Under the pieces are notes generated by a model. It searched no databases. It was not told the origin of the DNA and was given only the letters and a program-made list of their open reading frames with translations. DNA of 64,000 bases from Robertmurraya sp. FSL R5-0851 (lineage in GTDB: Bacteria > Bacillota > Bacilli > Bacillales > Cytobacillaceae), in NCBI RefSeq assembly GCF_038002965.1, contig NZ_JBBOOE010000002.1:490712-554711 (forward strand), given 5' to 3'. How positions within the stretch are numbered: position 1 is the stretch's first letter; the number at the start of each line of letters is the position of its first letter. A program made the position numbers and the translations under genes. Below, piece by piece: positions 34,919 to 43,035 of the stretch.

Positions 34919-35758
34919 TTAGTTTTTATGTGGAAATGCTTCTTGCTTAGAAACTCGAACCATATCTCTAGGAAAGTATTTCTGAAAATATTTCTCCACT
35001 CTGGCATGTATATCCGAACGGTACCATTCTGATAGTTCATGCTCATCAAATAGGTCAGGCATACCTAGCCTTTCTGAACGTTTTCCCATAGAACCATCTC
35101 CAATACTAAGGGTGTCAATCCAAATATGGTCCACCATCCCTTCCAATAATTTGGGAAATTCAGGTGTAAATGGCAAAACAGGGGAAATTGAGGCCTGTGT
35201 GGGTATTCCTGCATCATGAATTTGTTTTAGAGCTTTTAACCGTAATCGGATTCCTGGCGCATACGGAGCAAAGATTCGCTTTATATCCTCTCTATCAGTC
35301 TCGATGGTCATCGACACTAAGACTCTACACTTTTCTTTTAGTTTTACTAACAGTTCGAGGTCCCTTATGATAAGTAGTCCTCTAGTTTGAATTTGAAGGA
35401 AATCAGGAGGATTTTCGATCATTTCTTCTAATATCCCCCTGGTAATTCGAGCCTTCCGTTCAATGGGCTGATATGGATCCGTTGCAGAAGCCATGAAGAT
35501 ATTTATTGGAGCTTCTTTCTTACGAAGTTTGATGATTTCTTTTCTGTAATTCTCTGCGGCATTTGATTTTATGTCCAGCCAATCTCCCCATGGCATTTCT
35601 TTGAACTTTTGTATAGGCATTTCTCTTACGTAGCAGTATTTACAAGCAAATGCACAACCACTATACGGATTTAAAGAATGGGTAAATCCAATATCCAAGT
35701 AACCCTTTGCTTCAGTAAGGATTTTTCTAGAAGTAATTTTGTTTATGATTATATCCAT
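34919..35758 (-). CDS. Radical SAM protein (SPL/Rv2578c-like)
   Basis: 279 residues. The Fe-S motif CAFACKYCYV (C-x3-C-x2-C, about residues 37-46) within SLNPYSGCAFACKYCY is that of the Rv2578c / spore-photoproduct-lyase-like group. Later segments (FMASATDPYQPIE, VSMTIETDREDIKRIFAPYAPG, SISPVLPF) agree. It uses SAM to make a radical; the substrate is unknown. DNA photoproduct repair is possible by kinship but not shown. Confidence 0.85.
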   Translation of the reverse strand: MDIIINKITSRKILTEAKGYLDIGFTHSLNPYSGCAFACKYCYVREMPIQKFKEMPWGDWLDIKSNAAENYRKEIIKLRKKEAPINIFMASATDPYQPIERKARITRGILEEMIENPPDFLQIQTRGLLIIRDLELLVKLKEKCRVLVSMTIETDREDIKRIFAPYAPGIRLRLKALKQIHDAGIPTQASISPVLPFTPEFPKLLEGMVDHIWIDTLSIGDGSMGKRSERLGMPDLFDEHELSEWYRSDIHARVEKYFQKYFPRDMVRVSKQEAFPHKN

Positions 35759-35822
35759 CTTTGCTCATTTCTCCTTTTACTACTACCTTTACAAATTAGA
35801 GAAAAGCACCTTTTTATGATTC

Positions 35823-36431
35823 TTAGATTCTTTTTTCCATTCTACTTAATAAGTCATTGGAACCAACTGCTAGAAACGCTGCTAATAAACTGCCCCACAA
35901 GATCTTATCCGTATTTACTGTTCTAAGGCCATCAAATAAAATATTTCCTAACCCACCTGCATTGATGGTAGCAGCAATCGTTGCAATTCCTATCGTAGAG
36001 ACAGTTGCCAGACGAATACCTGTAAATATGGCTTTCTTCGATAATGGAAGTTTAATTTTAAACAATACCTGCATATTGCTCATCCCTATTCCAACTGCTG
36101 CTTCAGTGATGGTGGGATCCACTTCATCCAATCCAGTCATAAAATTTCGTAATAATAGATACTGATTGTATATGACTAAAACAATGATAGCCGTTATTTG
36201 TCCTAAGCCTGTTATAGGGATTAACAAAGCAAAAGCTGCTAGACTAGGAATGGAATAAATAACGGAAAACGAATAAATGACCATTTTAGATAGTACTCTT
36301 GAATGGACACAGAGAATGGTCAAAATAGATGCTACTACTAATGAAATTAATAAAGTAACGCTCACAATGACCATATGTTCTAATAAGGCACTTCCTAGTT
36401 TATCTGGATAATTGATAGCATATTCTATCAA
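35823..36431 (-). CDS. Compatible-solute ABC transporter permease (OpuBB/OpuCB-type)
   Basis: 202 residues with about five or six membrane helices and the binding-protein-dependent permease loop EAAVGIGMSNMQVLFKIKLPLSKKAIFTGIRLATVSTIGIATIAATI (the EAA motif contacts the ATPase). It overlaps the ATPase gene by four bases. With the second permease, binding protein and ATPase it forms an osmoprotectant importer for glycine betaine, choline or similar. Confidence 0.88.
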   Translation of the reverse strand: MIEYAINYPDKLGSALLEHMVIVSVTLLISLVVASILTILCVHSRVLSKMVIYSFSVIYSIPSLAAFALLIPITGLGQITAIIVLVIYNQYLLLRNFMTGLDEVDPTITEAAVGIGMSNMQVLFKIKLPLSKKAIFTGIRLATVSTIGIATIAATINAGGLGNILFDGLRTVNTDKILWGSLLAAFLAVGSNDLLSRMEKRI

Positions 36432-37198
36432 AGCAACCCCTCCCAGAAACTCTCCTGGTTTCTTGACGATGTAATGAGAGAAGAAACAAAGTCATTTGCA
36501 GGATTAGCTACAATATTTCTTGGTGTATCAAACTGACATACCCTTCCATTGTTCATAATAATAACCTTTGTCCCCAATTTGAACGCCTCGTTAATATCAT
36601 GGGTTACAAGTAGGAAAGTCTTTTTCAATCCCCCGTGAATTCGTAAAAGTTCATCCTGTAGATTCAACCGAGTAATCGCATCAATGGCTCCAAAAGGTTC
36701 ATCCAATAGCATGATATTTGGATGAATAGCCAATGCTCTTGCCAGTCCGACCCTTTGTTGTTGTCCTCCTGATAATTGGGATGGGTATCTATCTTTAAAC
36801 TCGCTTGGTTCTAGTCCTACAAGAGTTAACAATTCATTTATTCTCTCTACTGTATCCCGTTTACTCCATTTTAATAGTTTTGGAACGGTAGCAATATTTT
36901 CGGCTATAGTTAAGTGAGGGAATAATCCTACTTGCTGAATAACGTACCCTATTTCCCTTCTTAACATAACTGGATTTACATTTGAAATGTCTTCATTAAA
37001 TAACTTTATAGAACCACTATCAGGATCATATAACCGATTAATCATTTTTAACAAAGTCGTTTTTCCAGACCCTGATGAACCTAATATTGTGATAAACTCC
37101 CCCTCTTCTATGGTGAGGCTAACATGATCGACCGCATTAGAAGTGGCATGTTTAAATTTTTTTCTTACGTTCGTCATTTCAATTGCTACTTGAGCCAT
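36428..37198 (-). CDS. Compatible-solute ABC transporter ATPase (OpuBA/OpuCA-type)
   Basis: 256 residues. Walker A GSSGSGKTT (about residues 37-45), Q-loop IQQVGLFPHLTIAEN, signature LSGGQQQR, Walker B IMLLDEPFGAID, and H-loop LVTHD are intact. Unlike OpuCA it has no C-terminal CBS pair, so the ionic-strength sensing of that class may be missing. It energises the importer. Confidence 0.9.
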   Translation of the reverse strand: MAQVAIEMTNVRKKFKHATSNAVDHVSLTIEEGEFITILGSSGSGKTTLLKMINRLYDPDSGSIKLFNEDISNVNPVMLRREIGYVIQQVGLFPHLTIAENIATVPKLLKWSKRDTVERINELLTLVGLEPSEFKDRYPSQLSGGQQQRVGLARALAIHPNIMLLDEPFGAIDAITRLNLQDELLRIHGGLKKTFLLVTHDINEAFKLGTKVIIMNNGRVCQFDTPRNIVANPANDFVSSLITSSRNQESFWEGLL

Positions 37199-37217
37199 AA
37201 TTTCCCTCCAGAATCAA

Positions 37218-38129
37218 TTATTTGATTGATTCATAATACTCTTTTGCTACTTCTTCATATTCTTCTTTATCAACATCAACTTTGGCATTTAATGCTGTTA
37301 TGGTTTTTGTATCAAGTGTGGCACTTACCTTATTTATGACATCTGCAATTTCTGGATTTGCTTCCAATACTTGATTGCGGATAACAGGAGCTAAATTATA
37401 AGGTGGCCATACTCTCTTATCATCTTCTAATAGAGTAAATTCATCTGTATTTACTAATTGACCCTCTGTGGTATAGGCAGGAGCTACATCTGCTTCATTG
37501 TTTCTTAATACTTCATATTTCAATCCATTATCGTAAACCTTGGAAGATTTCCAATCAAATTTCCCATAAACCTTTTCTAACGCAGGAATGCCATCCTCTC
37601 TTTGATCCACTTCTCCTTGTGAAGCAAATCTTAGTTTACTAGCGTGTTTCTGTAAATCTGTAATTGTTGTAATTCCATACTTTTTTGATATATCTGTTCG
37701 AATAACTAAACCTGCACCATCATTAGCTTGAGAATAATCTAACCAAGTCACATCAAACTGCTTATCATATTCCGTTTTTACCGTTTTATAAACTTCCTCT
37801 GGATCAGTAATTAAATCCTTTTTTAAAATGGTTAATAGTCCTGTACCCGTATATTCAGGATACATATCTATTTCATCATTGATAAGTGATGTATGAATCA
37901 CAGAACCAGCAATATTCGGAACTCGTTCGACCTCATAACCTGCATCTTCAAGTGCTAAGGAATATAATTCTCCTGCGATTAAGTTTTCTGTAAAATCTTT
38001 TGTTCCTACACGTATGGTTTTTTCTCCACTACCAATACTGCCTCCCTCACTATTGCCACAAGCAACTAATCCGAGTGTTAAAGCAATCCCAATAATTCCG
38101 ACAAGAAATTTTTTCATTCCTATTTCCAT
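37218..38129 (-). CDS. Compatible-solute binding lipoprotein (OpuBC/OpuCC-type)
   Basis: 303 residues. A signal peptide ends in LVACGNS (lipobox Cys about residue 24). The mature part has the OsmX/OpuAC-type fold: IRVGTKDFTENLIAGELYSLALEDAGYEVERVPN near the start and EYTGTGLLTI in the hinge. It would catch the quaternary amine outside the cell. An internal ATG at 38117 is another possible start. Confidence 0.9.
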   Translation of the reverse strand: MEIGMKKFLVGIIGIALTLGLVACGNSEGGSIGSGEKTIRVGTKDFTENLIAGELYSLALEDAGYEVERVPNIAGSVIHTSLINDEIDMYPEYTGTGLLTILKKDLITDPEEVYKTVKTEYDKQFDVTWLDYSQANDGAGLVIRTDISKKYGITTITDLQKHASKLRFASQGEVDQREDGIPALEKVYGKFDWKSSKVYDNGLKYEVLRNNEADVAPAYTTEGQLVNTDEFTLLEDDKRVWPPYNLAPVIRNQVLEANPEIADVINKVSATLDTKTITALNAKVDVDKEEYEEVAKEYYESIK

Positions 38130-38143
38130 TTTTCATCCCCCTA

Positions 38144-38797
38144 TTATTTAACATATTTGAATTTCAATAGACTTCTTTCGATAATATCTAGAAAGACCCC
38201 CGCTAAAATAGAAACCATTCCAACAGAGACTCCACCGACGATAAGCAAATCCATACGATTTAAACCTAAGCCAGTAAAAATAATTCCACCAAGCCCACCT
38301 GCGCCTATCTTTGCTGCCAGTGTGGGACTGGCAATAACTTCAATCATTGCCATTTTTACACCAGCTAAGATTAAAGGCATAGCTAAAGGAAATGTAACCC
38401 TCCTTAACACCTGCTTATTTGACATGCCCAAACCATGAGCCGTTTCTAACATAAATCCTGGAACCTCTTTTATACCAACTATGGTATTCATTAAGATAGG
38501 AGGGATAGCTAACAAAGTTAGAGCAATGATTGCAGGTTTAATTCCCGTGCCAATGATCGGAACGAATAAAAATAAAATAGCTAAGCTTGGTATAATTCTT
38601 AATACCTGAAAGATTGAAATAAAGTATTTCTCCATGAATCTATGCTTGGCACATAAGTACCCTCCTGGAATTCCAATCATCATTGCAATGATCAATGTCA
38701 ATATACTAATCTCTAGATGTTCTCTTAAAGCAATTAGAAAAGTCTCAAAATTACCATTAAAGTAATCTATTATTTGAAACCATATATTACTATTCAA
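38144..38797 (-). CDS. Compatible-solute ABC transporter permease (OpuBD/OpuCD-type)
   Basis: 217 residues, about six helices, with the EAA-type loop ETAHGLGMSNKQVLRRVTFPLAMPLILAGVKMAMIEVIASPTLAAKIGAGGLGGIIFTGLG. The frame is open to 38821, but a TTG at 38797 with GGGGAGGG seven bases upstream is the likelier start. First gene of the four-gene transporter operon; the upstream quinone oxidoreductase ends 31 bases before it. Confidence 0.88.
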   Translation of the reverse strand: MNSNIWFQIIDYFNGNFETFLIALREHLEISILTLIIAMMIGIPGGYLCAKHRFMEKYFISIFQVLRIIPSLAILFLFVPIIGTGIKPAIIALTLLAIPPILMNTIVGIKEVPGFMLETAHGLGMSNKQVLRRVTFPLAMPLILAGVKMAMIEVIASPTLAAKIGAGGLGGIIFTGLGLNRMDLLIVGGVSVGMVSILAGVFLDIIERSLLKFKYVK

Positions 38798-38828
38798 TAT
38801 TACCCTCCCCTTAACTAACACAGTTTGT

Positions 38829-39797
38829 TTAAGGATTCACAATTACTATTTTGCCATTGGCACTATTACTTTCCATAAGGAGGTGAGCCTGGCTAATTTC
38901 CTCTAAGGTAAACACCTTTGCAATAGGTACTTCAATTTGATGCTGGTCAATATGTTGAAATAAATCCGTTAGCAATGTCTTCTTAAAATTTACTCCGCTG
39001 TCAAACTGGGTGAAATATCTACCAGAAGGAATATCTATCATAGGTTCAAAATGATTCAATTCCCATTCGTTTCCTAAAAGTCCTGCCATACAAAGAACAC
39101 CTTTTTCTCCAAGCAATCTCAATGAATCCTTTAAAGTGACCGTACCAACTAGTTCTAATATTTTGTTTACACCATGAGGAAAAGAGGCGTGTAGTTGGTG
39201 TTGCATACATCCGTCATCCAATAAGACAATGTCAGCACCATATTGTTTTAGCAATTCCACCTTTTCTTTATTTCGGGTGGTGGAAATAACCGTCGTTCCG
39301 ATACTTTTGGCTAGCTGTAATGCAGCCAATCCTACCGAACTGGTACCTCCCCGTATGAGAAGGGTGTCCCCTCTTGTTAGCATTAACACATCAAATAACG
39401 AGGCATAAGCTGTATAGTACATTTCTGGAATAGCCGCTAGTTTTACCCAGTCCATTTTATTGTTGATTGGGTAAATTTGAGTGGAAGGAATAAGTGCATA
39501 TTCCGCATATCCTCCATCAAATTCACGTCCAAGCCCTCCCATTAATGAAACAACCCTCTGTCCGTTTTTGAATGAACTATCGGAGGGATCAGCAATTTCT
39601 CCCGCGCATTCTATACCAATTATTCGTGGTAACTTCACAGATGGTGAGTGACCTTGTCTCGTATAGATTTCGGAACGGTTAATTCCAAAGGCTTTTATTT
39701 TCACCAAAACCCAACCTGATTTTGCTTTTGGCAATGGCACTTCTCGTACAAGTAATTCCTGAGCAGTACAAGCTTTTTCTAATACAACAGCTTTCAC
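38829..39797 (-). CDS. Quinone oxidoreductase / zinc-independent MDR-family dehydrogenase
   Basis: 322 residues. Medium-chain dehydrogenase fold: N-terminal GroES-like part (ECAGEIADPS), Rossmann part with LLIRGGTSSVGLAALQLAKSIGTTVISTTRN, and the quinone-reductase-like C-terminus. Zinc-binding cysteines of alcohol dehydrogenases are absent, which fits NADPH:quinone reductases. It is downstream of MarR-type operators, so it may be an electrophile- or quinone-responsive gene. Confidence 0.85.
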   Translation of the reverse strand: MKAVVLEKACTAQELLVREVPLPKAKSGWVLVKIKAFGINRSEIYTRQGHSPSVKLPRIIGIECAGEIADPSDSSFKNGQRVVSLMGGLGREFDGGYAEYALIPSTQIYPINNKMDWVKLAAIPEMYYTAYASLFDVLMLTRGDTLLIRGGTSSVGLAALQLAKSIGTTVISTTRNKEKVELLKQYGADIVLLDDGCMQHQLHASFPHGVNKILELVGTVTLKDSLRLLGEKGVLCMAGLLGNEWELNHFEPMIDIPSGRYFTQFDSGVNFKKTLLTDLFQHIDQHQIEVPIAKVFTLEEISQAHLLMESNSANGKIVIVNP

Positions 39798-39857
39798 TTG
39801 TATGGACTCCTTTCAATTTTGAACTTTATCATTACATTTGATTTTCGGATGAGGTCA

Positions 39858-40023
39858 ATGGTCTAGGCTTCCTAACAAGTACTACATAGACGAGGACAGC
39901 CAGAAAACTAGAAATAAGATAATTCCGAAAGGCATAGCGAAATATTCACCAGTTATTCCGACAAGAGGACCAGTAATGGCAACCAATACAGTAGGGCTAA
40001 CACCTTTTCTTTAAATTCCATAC
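39858..40023 (-). pseudogene. Broken small membrane-protein gene
   Basis: Across two frameshifts the minus strand reads KKGVSPTVLVAITGPLVGITGEYFAMPFGIILFLVF and then FLAVLVYVVLVRKPRPL, i.e. two membrane helices. It starts right after a MarR-type operator pair and was probably the first controlled gene before it decayed. Family not recognised. Confidence 0.5.
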
Positions 40024-40040
40024 ATGTCACTCCCTATATT

Positions 40041-40085
40041 ACATAGACATCTATGTATCCGATAAAAAATATAGACGTCTATGTA
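40041..40085 (-). promoter_or_regulatory. Paired MarR-type operators
   Basis: Two palindromes, ACATAGACATCTATGT (40041-40056) and ATATAGACGTCTATGT (40070-40085), 29 bases centre to centre. The same palindrome lies in the marR promoter (40535-40550), which ties both sites to this regulator. Confidence 0.8.
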
Positions 40086-40100
40086 ATAATCTAAAAAAAT

Positions 40101-40523
40101 TTAAAAACTTTTTAATATTCTATCTAGCAATTGTTCCAATTGCTCCTTTTCAGAAACAGATAAACTGCCGTAAATTACTTGGTTTAATTTCCTAGAAACA
40201 TCCTTAAAAATAGGTTCCAATTGTTTACCCATTTCAGTAAGTGTGATAATTGTTACTCTACTATCCTCCTGATTTTTTCTTTTTTCTACATAACCCAATT
40301 TTACTAACTTATCAATCAGAACAGTTACTGTTGGTTGAGTGCGATGAATTTTCTCCGCCAGCTCCTTTACGGATAATCCATTTTTCTTGTAGAGACACAT
40401 TAATATATCACCATGAGAAGGGGCTATACCTTCCACTCCATGCTTCTCAATCTCCGACAGAATTAACTTGTTGGCTGCGTCTCTTATTTTCCCAATCTTT
40501 GAAGCTGCATCATATTTTATCAT
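40101..40523 (-). CDS. MarR-family regulator
   Basis: 140 residues from the ATG at 40523. The winged helix is seen in LSVKELAEKIHRTQPTVTVLIDKLVKLGYVEKRKNQEDSRVTIITLTEMGKQLEP. As a dimer it would bind the ATAGAYRTCTAT palindromes at its own promoter and upstream of the decayed membrane gene and the quinone oxidoreductase. A longer frame begins at 40544, but this start lies inside the operator and upstream of the -10, so it cannot be used from that promoter. Confidence 0.82.
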   Translation of the reverse strand: MIKYDAASKIGKIRDAANKLILSEIEKHGVEGIAPSHGDILMCLYKKNGLSVKELAEKIHRTQPTVTVLIDKLVKLGYVEKRKNQEDSRVTIITLTEMGKQLEPIFKDVSRKLNQVIYGSLSVSEKEQLEQLLDRILKSF

Positions 40524-40529
40524 GATAAT

Positions 40530-40558
40530 ATTATATATAGACATCTATGTGATTTCAA
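40530..40558 (-). promoter_or_regulatory. marR promoter with operator in the spacer
   Basis: Minus strand: -35 TTGAAA (40553-40558), exactly 17 bases, -10 TATAAT (40530-40535). The palindrome ATATAGACATCTATGT fills the spacer. Only six bases separate the -10 from the ATG at 40523, so the mRNA is probably leaderless. Confidence 0.78.
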
Positions 40559-40604
40559 GTTAAAACTTCAGCTTCTTTGACTTAACATTTGCTAGATATA
40601 CCAA

Positions 40605-40672
40605 AACTTTGTGAAAAAATGTTCTTAAACAATACTGCCCCGTTTGTTCAATAAGGATGTTTACAAAGGGGC
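40605..40672 (-). repeat. Solo IS-like end with hairpin
   Basis: Minus strand: a GCCCCTTTGT/ACAAACGGGGC hairpin followed by TTTAAGAACATTTTTTCACAAAG, similar in layout to the ends at 22018 and 33955. It directly adjoins repeat copy B. Confidence 0.35.
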
Positions 40673-40798
40673 ATTAGTGTTAATAGAAGTTTTGCGAAGA
40701 TATTTATAACAATAGAAAACGTCTCACCCCAGTGTTACCAACGGTTTGAGACGTTTTCTATTCTGTCGACAATTAGCGTTAAAAGGTTACATGCGATC
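40673..40798 (+). repeat. 125-bp structured repeat, copy B
   Basis: Same ends as copy A (ATTAGTGTTAATAGAAG ... AATTAGCGTTAAAA, core GGTTACATGCGATC at 40785-40798). The central stem is strongest here: AATAGAAAACGTCTCA pairs perfectly with TGAGACGTTTTCTATT. To the right lie a terminator and the tail of a tyrosine integrase gene pointing at the core. Confidence 0.85.
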
Positions 40799-40829
40799 GA
40801 TCCCCTTTCATTATTAGGGGGATTTTTTT
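40798..40829 (+). terminator. Terminator between repeat core and integrase tail
   Basis: ATCCCCTTTC-attatta-GGGGGAT followed by TTTTTTT on the plus strand. Confidence 0.65.
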
Positions 40830-40911
40830 ACATGAACTCATTATAGATCTCTTTCCGAGCATGGTCAAACAACTTTGCATACACACGAGTAGTCTGCATT
40901 TTATCAGGGAG
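40828..40911 (-). pseudogene. Tyrosine integrase, C-terminal tail only
   Basis: The minus strand reads ELLPDKMQTTRVYAKLFDHARKEIYNEFM and stops. TTRVYAKL with the Tyr nucleophile and the following helix match the end of phage/ICE-type integrases. The body of the gene is missing or out of frame upstream. Its stop is 30 bases from the core GGTTACATGCGATC, the usual place of an int gene beside its attachment site. The stretch 40912-41110 shows no gene. Confidence 0.7.
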
Positions 40912-41127
40912 CAGTTCAAGAGTCTTTGTGGGTTAAACTTCATATGTATCTCCACAAACAGGATTCTATTTAGTACTGCTACCTTCCGATACCGATACAT
41001 TTTCACATCTCTGTCTTGGCCTGTTTATATAATAATAAATATAAGGACTAATTATTATTCTCCCTTCCTTAAAAATAAATATCAACAAATCCATTATTTT
41101 TAAACAAAAGTAATAGTGACAATGACA

Positions 41128-41163
41128 AAAAGCCCTAATTTCTGGTTATCATTAGTGCTTTCT
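41128..41163 (-). terminator. Terminator after the immunity-type gene
   Basis: Minus strand AGCACTAAT pairs with ATTAGGGCT and is followed by TTTTT, ending the toxin/immunity unit. Confidence 0.6.
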
Positions 41164-41175
41164 AAACGATATCTT

Positions 41176-41646
41176 CTATAAATTTTTTAAAGGAACTTTC
41201 CCTATAAATGTTTGTAACCGAACAGAGAAGTGTTTCTCAATATCATTGCCGAGTCTTTCTTTTAGTTTGATTAACTCATTAACAATATAATCTAATTCAA
41301 ATACATTATAAACTTTATTAACTTCCCAGATTGTTTTTAACCTTGCACTACTTCCGAAAGGTATTAATGATATAATCGGTTCACCTTCATCGAATTCCAA
41401 AGAATAAAATTTAAATTCTTGACTGTAATTCCCTTTATTTATTAACTGCTCCCATCTTAACAGGTATAAATAAAACTCTAGCAAGGCAATGTCCTCTTGG
41501 AAATAAAGTGTATTATTAATTTTAATCGTTAATATCCCCTCGATTCTTAAAGCTACAGAGGGTGAATTTTTTAACTCATTAGGTATTGAATTACCATCAC
41601 TTGTAAACTGGTAAGTTAATTCTACTTTACTGGATAACTTGTCCAT
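41176..41646 (-). CDS. Immunity-type protein (DUF7878-like)
   Basis: 156 residues, no signal peptide, so cytoplasmic. The pattern LRIEGILTIKINNTLYFQEDIALLEFYLYLLRWEQ ... FYSLEFDEGEPIISLIPFGSSARLKTIWE resembles small proteins found downstream of secreted toxin genes in Bacillus. It lies last in the subtilase-toxin-immunity cassette, 238 bases after the DUF4279-like gene and behind that gene's terminator, so it may have its own promoter. The immunity role is inferred from position. Confidence 0.5.
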   Translation of the reverse strand: MDKLSSKVELTYQFTSDGNSIPNELKNSPSVALRIEGILTIKINNTLYFQEDIALLEFYLYLLRWEQLINKGNYSQEFKFYSLEFDEGEPIISLIPFGSSARLKTIWEVNKVYNVFELDYIVNELIKLKERLGNDIEKHFSVRLQTFIGKVPLKNL

Positions 41647-41840
41647 ATTATGCCATCATACCCTATCACTATTTTAATTTTTGTTTCACCAGCAGTGCCA
41701 ATTTTTCTACCAAGATTAACTGTTTTTACATCCGAATACTAAGGTGATAAGAATAAGATCTTTCGATTAGAATATTGAATAATCTGTAAATTGAAATTAT
41801 ATGTGCACTAGTTGGTTAACATGTGAAAACCAGTTCGAAC

Positions 41841-41867
41841 AAAAAACCCGCCTATAGGCAGGTTTCT
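41841..41867 (-). terminator. Terminator after the DUF4279-like gene
   Basis: Minus strand AAACCTGCC-tata-GGCGGGTTTTTTG, a compact GC-rich hairpin with U-run. Confidence 0.82.
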
Positions 41868-41883
41868 GTTCTTAGTAGAGAAT

Positions 41884-42300
41884 TTATTTATAGTCATAAA
41901 CCGAATAATTTAAAGAGGCACCTATCTCAGTTAAGTAACATAAATGCTCTTGATTTAAGGACACCACAGGTGAATCATCAGATTCTAAATTTATGACAAT
42001 ATCAAAATATAGTGAAGCTTTATACTGCTGTGTCAGATTCATTATCTCTTCTTTTTTAAGAATTAAATATTTGAAGAATTCTGATATTACCTCCGTACCA
42101 TCAGAATTATGGGATGTATCCGATTTTATAACAGCTGAACTATCTACACGTGCAGATTCTTCATATTCTGGATGTTGAAGATCTCCGATTTTCCAGGACC
42201 GTTTTTTATATAGTCGAACCTTATTTTCAAACTCACTTAAATTAAATTTCTCAGTATCACTACGAAATGTTAGAGTGCAGTATAAATTTGTAGTTCCCAT
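41884..42300 (-). CDS. DUF4279-like immunity-type protein
   Basis: 138 residues, cytoplasmic. The start LYCTLTFRSDTEKFNLSEFENKVRLYKKRSWKIGD and the later ASLYFDIVINLESDDSPVVSLNQEHLCYLTEIGASLNYSVYDY fit the DUF4279 layout, common among immunity proteins of polymorphic toxins. It begins 15 bases after the toxin gene and is thus cotranscribed, as an immunity gene should be. Confidence 0.6.
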   Translation of the reverse strand: MGTTNLYCTLTFRSDTEKFNLSEFENKVRLYKKRSWKIGDLQHPEYEESARVDSSAVIKSDTSHNSDGTEVISEFFKYLILKKEEIMNLTQQYKASLYFDIVINLESDDSPVVSLNQEHLCYLTEIGASLNYSVYDYK

Positions 42301-42315
42301 TTAATTCTCCCCCTA

Positions 42316-43023
42316 TTATTTAACTACTTCGTATGTAGGGATTTTCCTTTTTGCACCTTGATTTTCAAAGAGCCATAATCTTCCTGTATCCTTATCTTTA
42401 TATACATTAAAGTGAGAAACAGGCGTACCACTTGGTACGTATTCGCCTTTAAACTCATGAACATCCCCAACAATTTTCTTTAATTCTTTGTCACCCATTT
42501 TTACAGTATTTTTGGGAATTTTCTTTAAAGCATCATCTACATTTAGTTTTTTTGCTTTCGCTGCCAACTTTCCAATTTTCGCCACTAAGATTAATACAGG
42601 AATCCACCATACTGATGCACTAATTTCTGTATCACTTACTGTAAATGTTTCATTTGTAACTGTGTTTATTAACAGCCACTCTTCTCCGTCAATTTTAATT
42701 TCATAATTTTCATTTTGTTCAATGCCATTCTCATCAACAAAAGTTCCACTTAAGTGGCCTTCGTTTGTTGAGTAATCTAGCGATATTTCAGCTTCAGCTT
42801 CAACCTCTGTATCCACCTCAATTTGAAGGTCATGAACTTCATTATAATTGTCATAGCTATTAGATGTAATATCTGTATTATCAAATTCTTCCTCTATCAA
42901 TTCATCGGTATTAACTATATCTTCTGTAGTCTCTTCCGCTGACGCAAAGTTAGCTGGAACTGTCGAAATAAAGAGAGCGAAAACTATTAATAAAATAAAA
43001 CTCTTAAAATATTTACGATTCAT
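42316..43023 (-). CDS. Secreted SAR2788-family putative toxin
   Basis: 235 residues. A signal peptide (FILLIVFALFISTVPANFASA, cut near residue 29), a very acidic stretch (~30-90), a domain with EISLDYSTNEGHLSGTFVDENGIEQNENYEIKIDGEEWLLINTVTNETFTV (~78-128), one hydrophobic segment (SVWWIPVLILVAKIG), and a C-terminal ~60-residue domain GDVHEFKGEYVPSGTPVSHFNVYKDKDTGRLWLFENQG resembling polymorphic toxin tips. It is followed at once by a DUF4279-like gene and preceded by a subtilase gene 12 bases away. Toxicity is inferred from family resemblance and context. Confidence 0.65.
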   Translation of the reverse strand: MNRKYFKSFILLIVFALFISTVPANFASAEETTEDIVNTDELIEEEFDNTDITSNSYDNYNEVHDLQIEVDTEVEAEAEISLDYSTNEGHLSGTFVDENGIEQNENYEIKIDGEEWLLINTVTNETFTVSDTEISASVWWIPVLILVAKIGKLAAKAKKLNVDDALKKIPKNTVKMGDKELKKIVGDVHEFKGEYVPSGTPVSHFNVYKDKDTGRLWLFENQGAKRKIPTYEVVK

Positions 43024-43035
43024 TGTATCATCCCC

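Noticed and set aside
40673..40798. Integron attC site
   Set aside because: It has a hairpin, but no R'/R'' boxes of the GTTRRRY type, and no cassette array or IntI is present.
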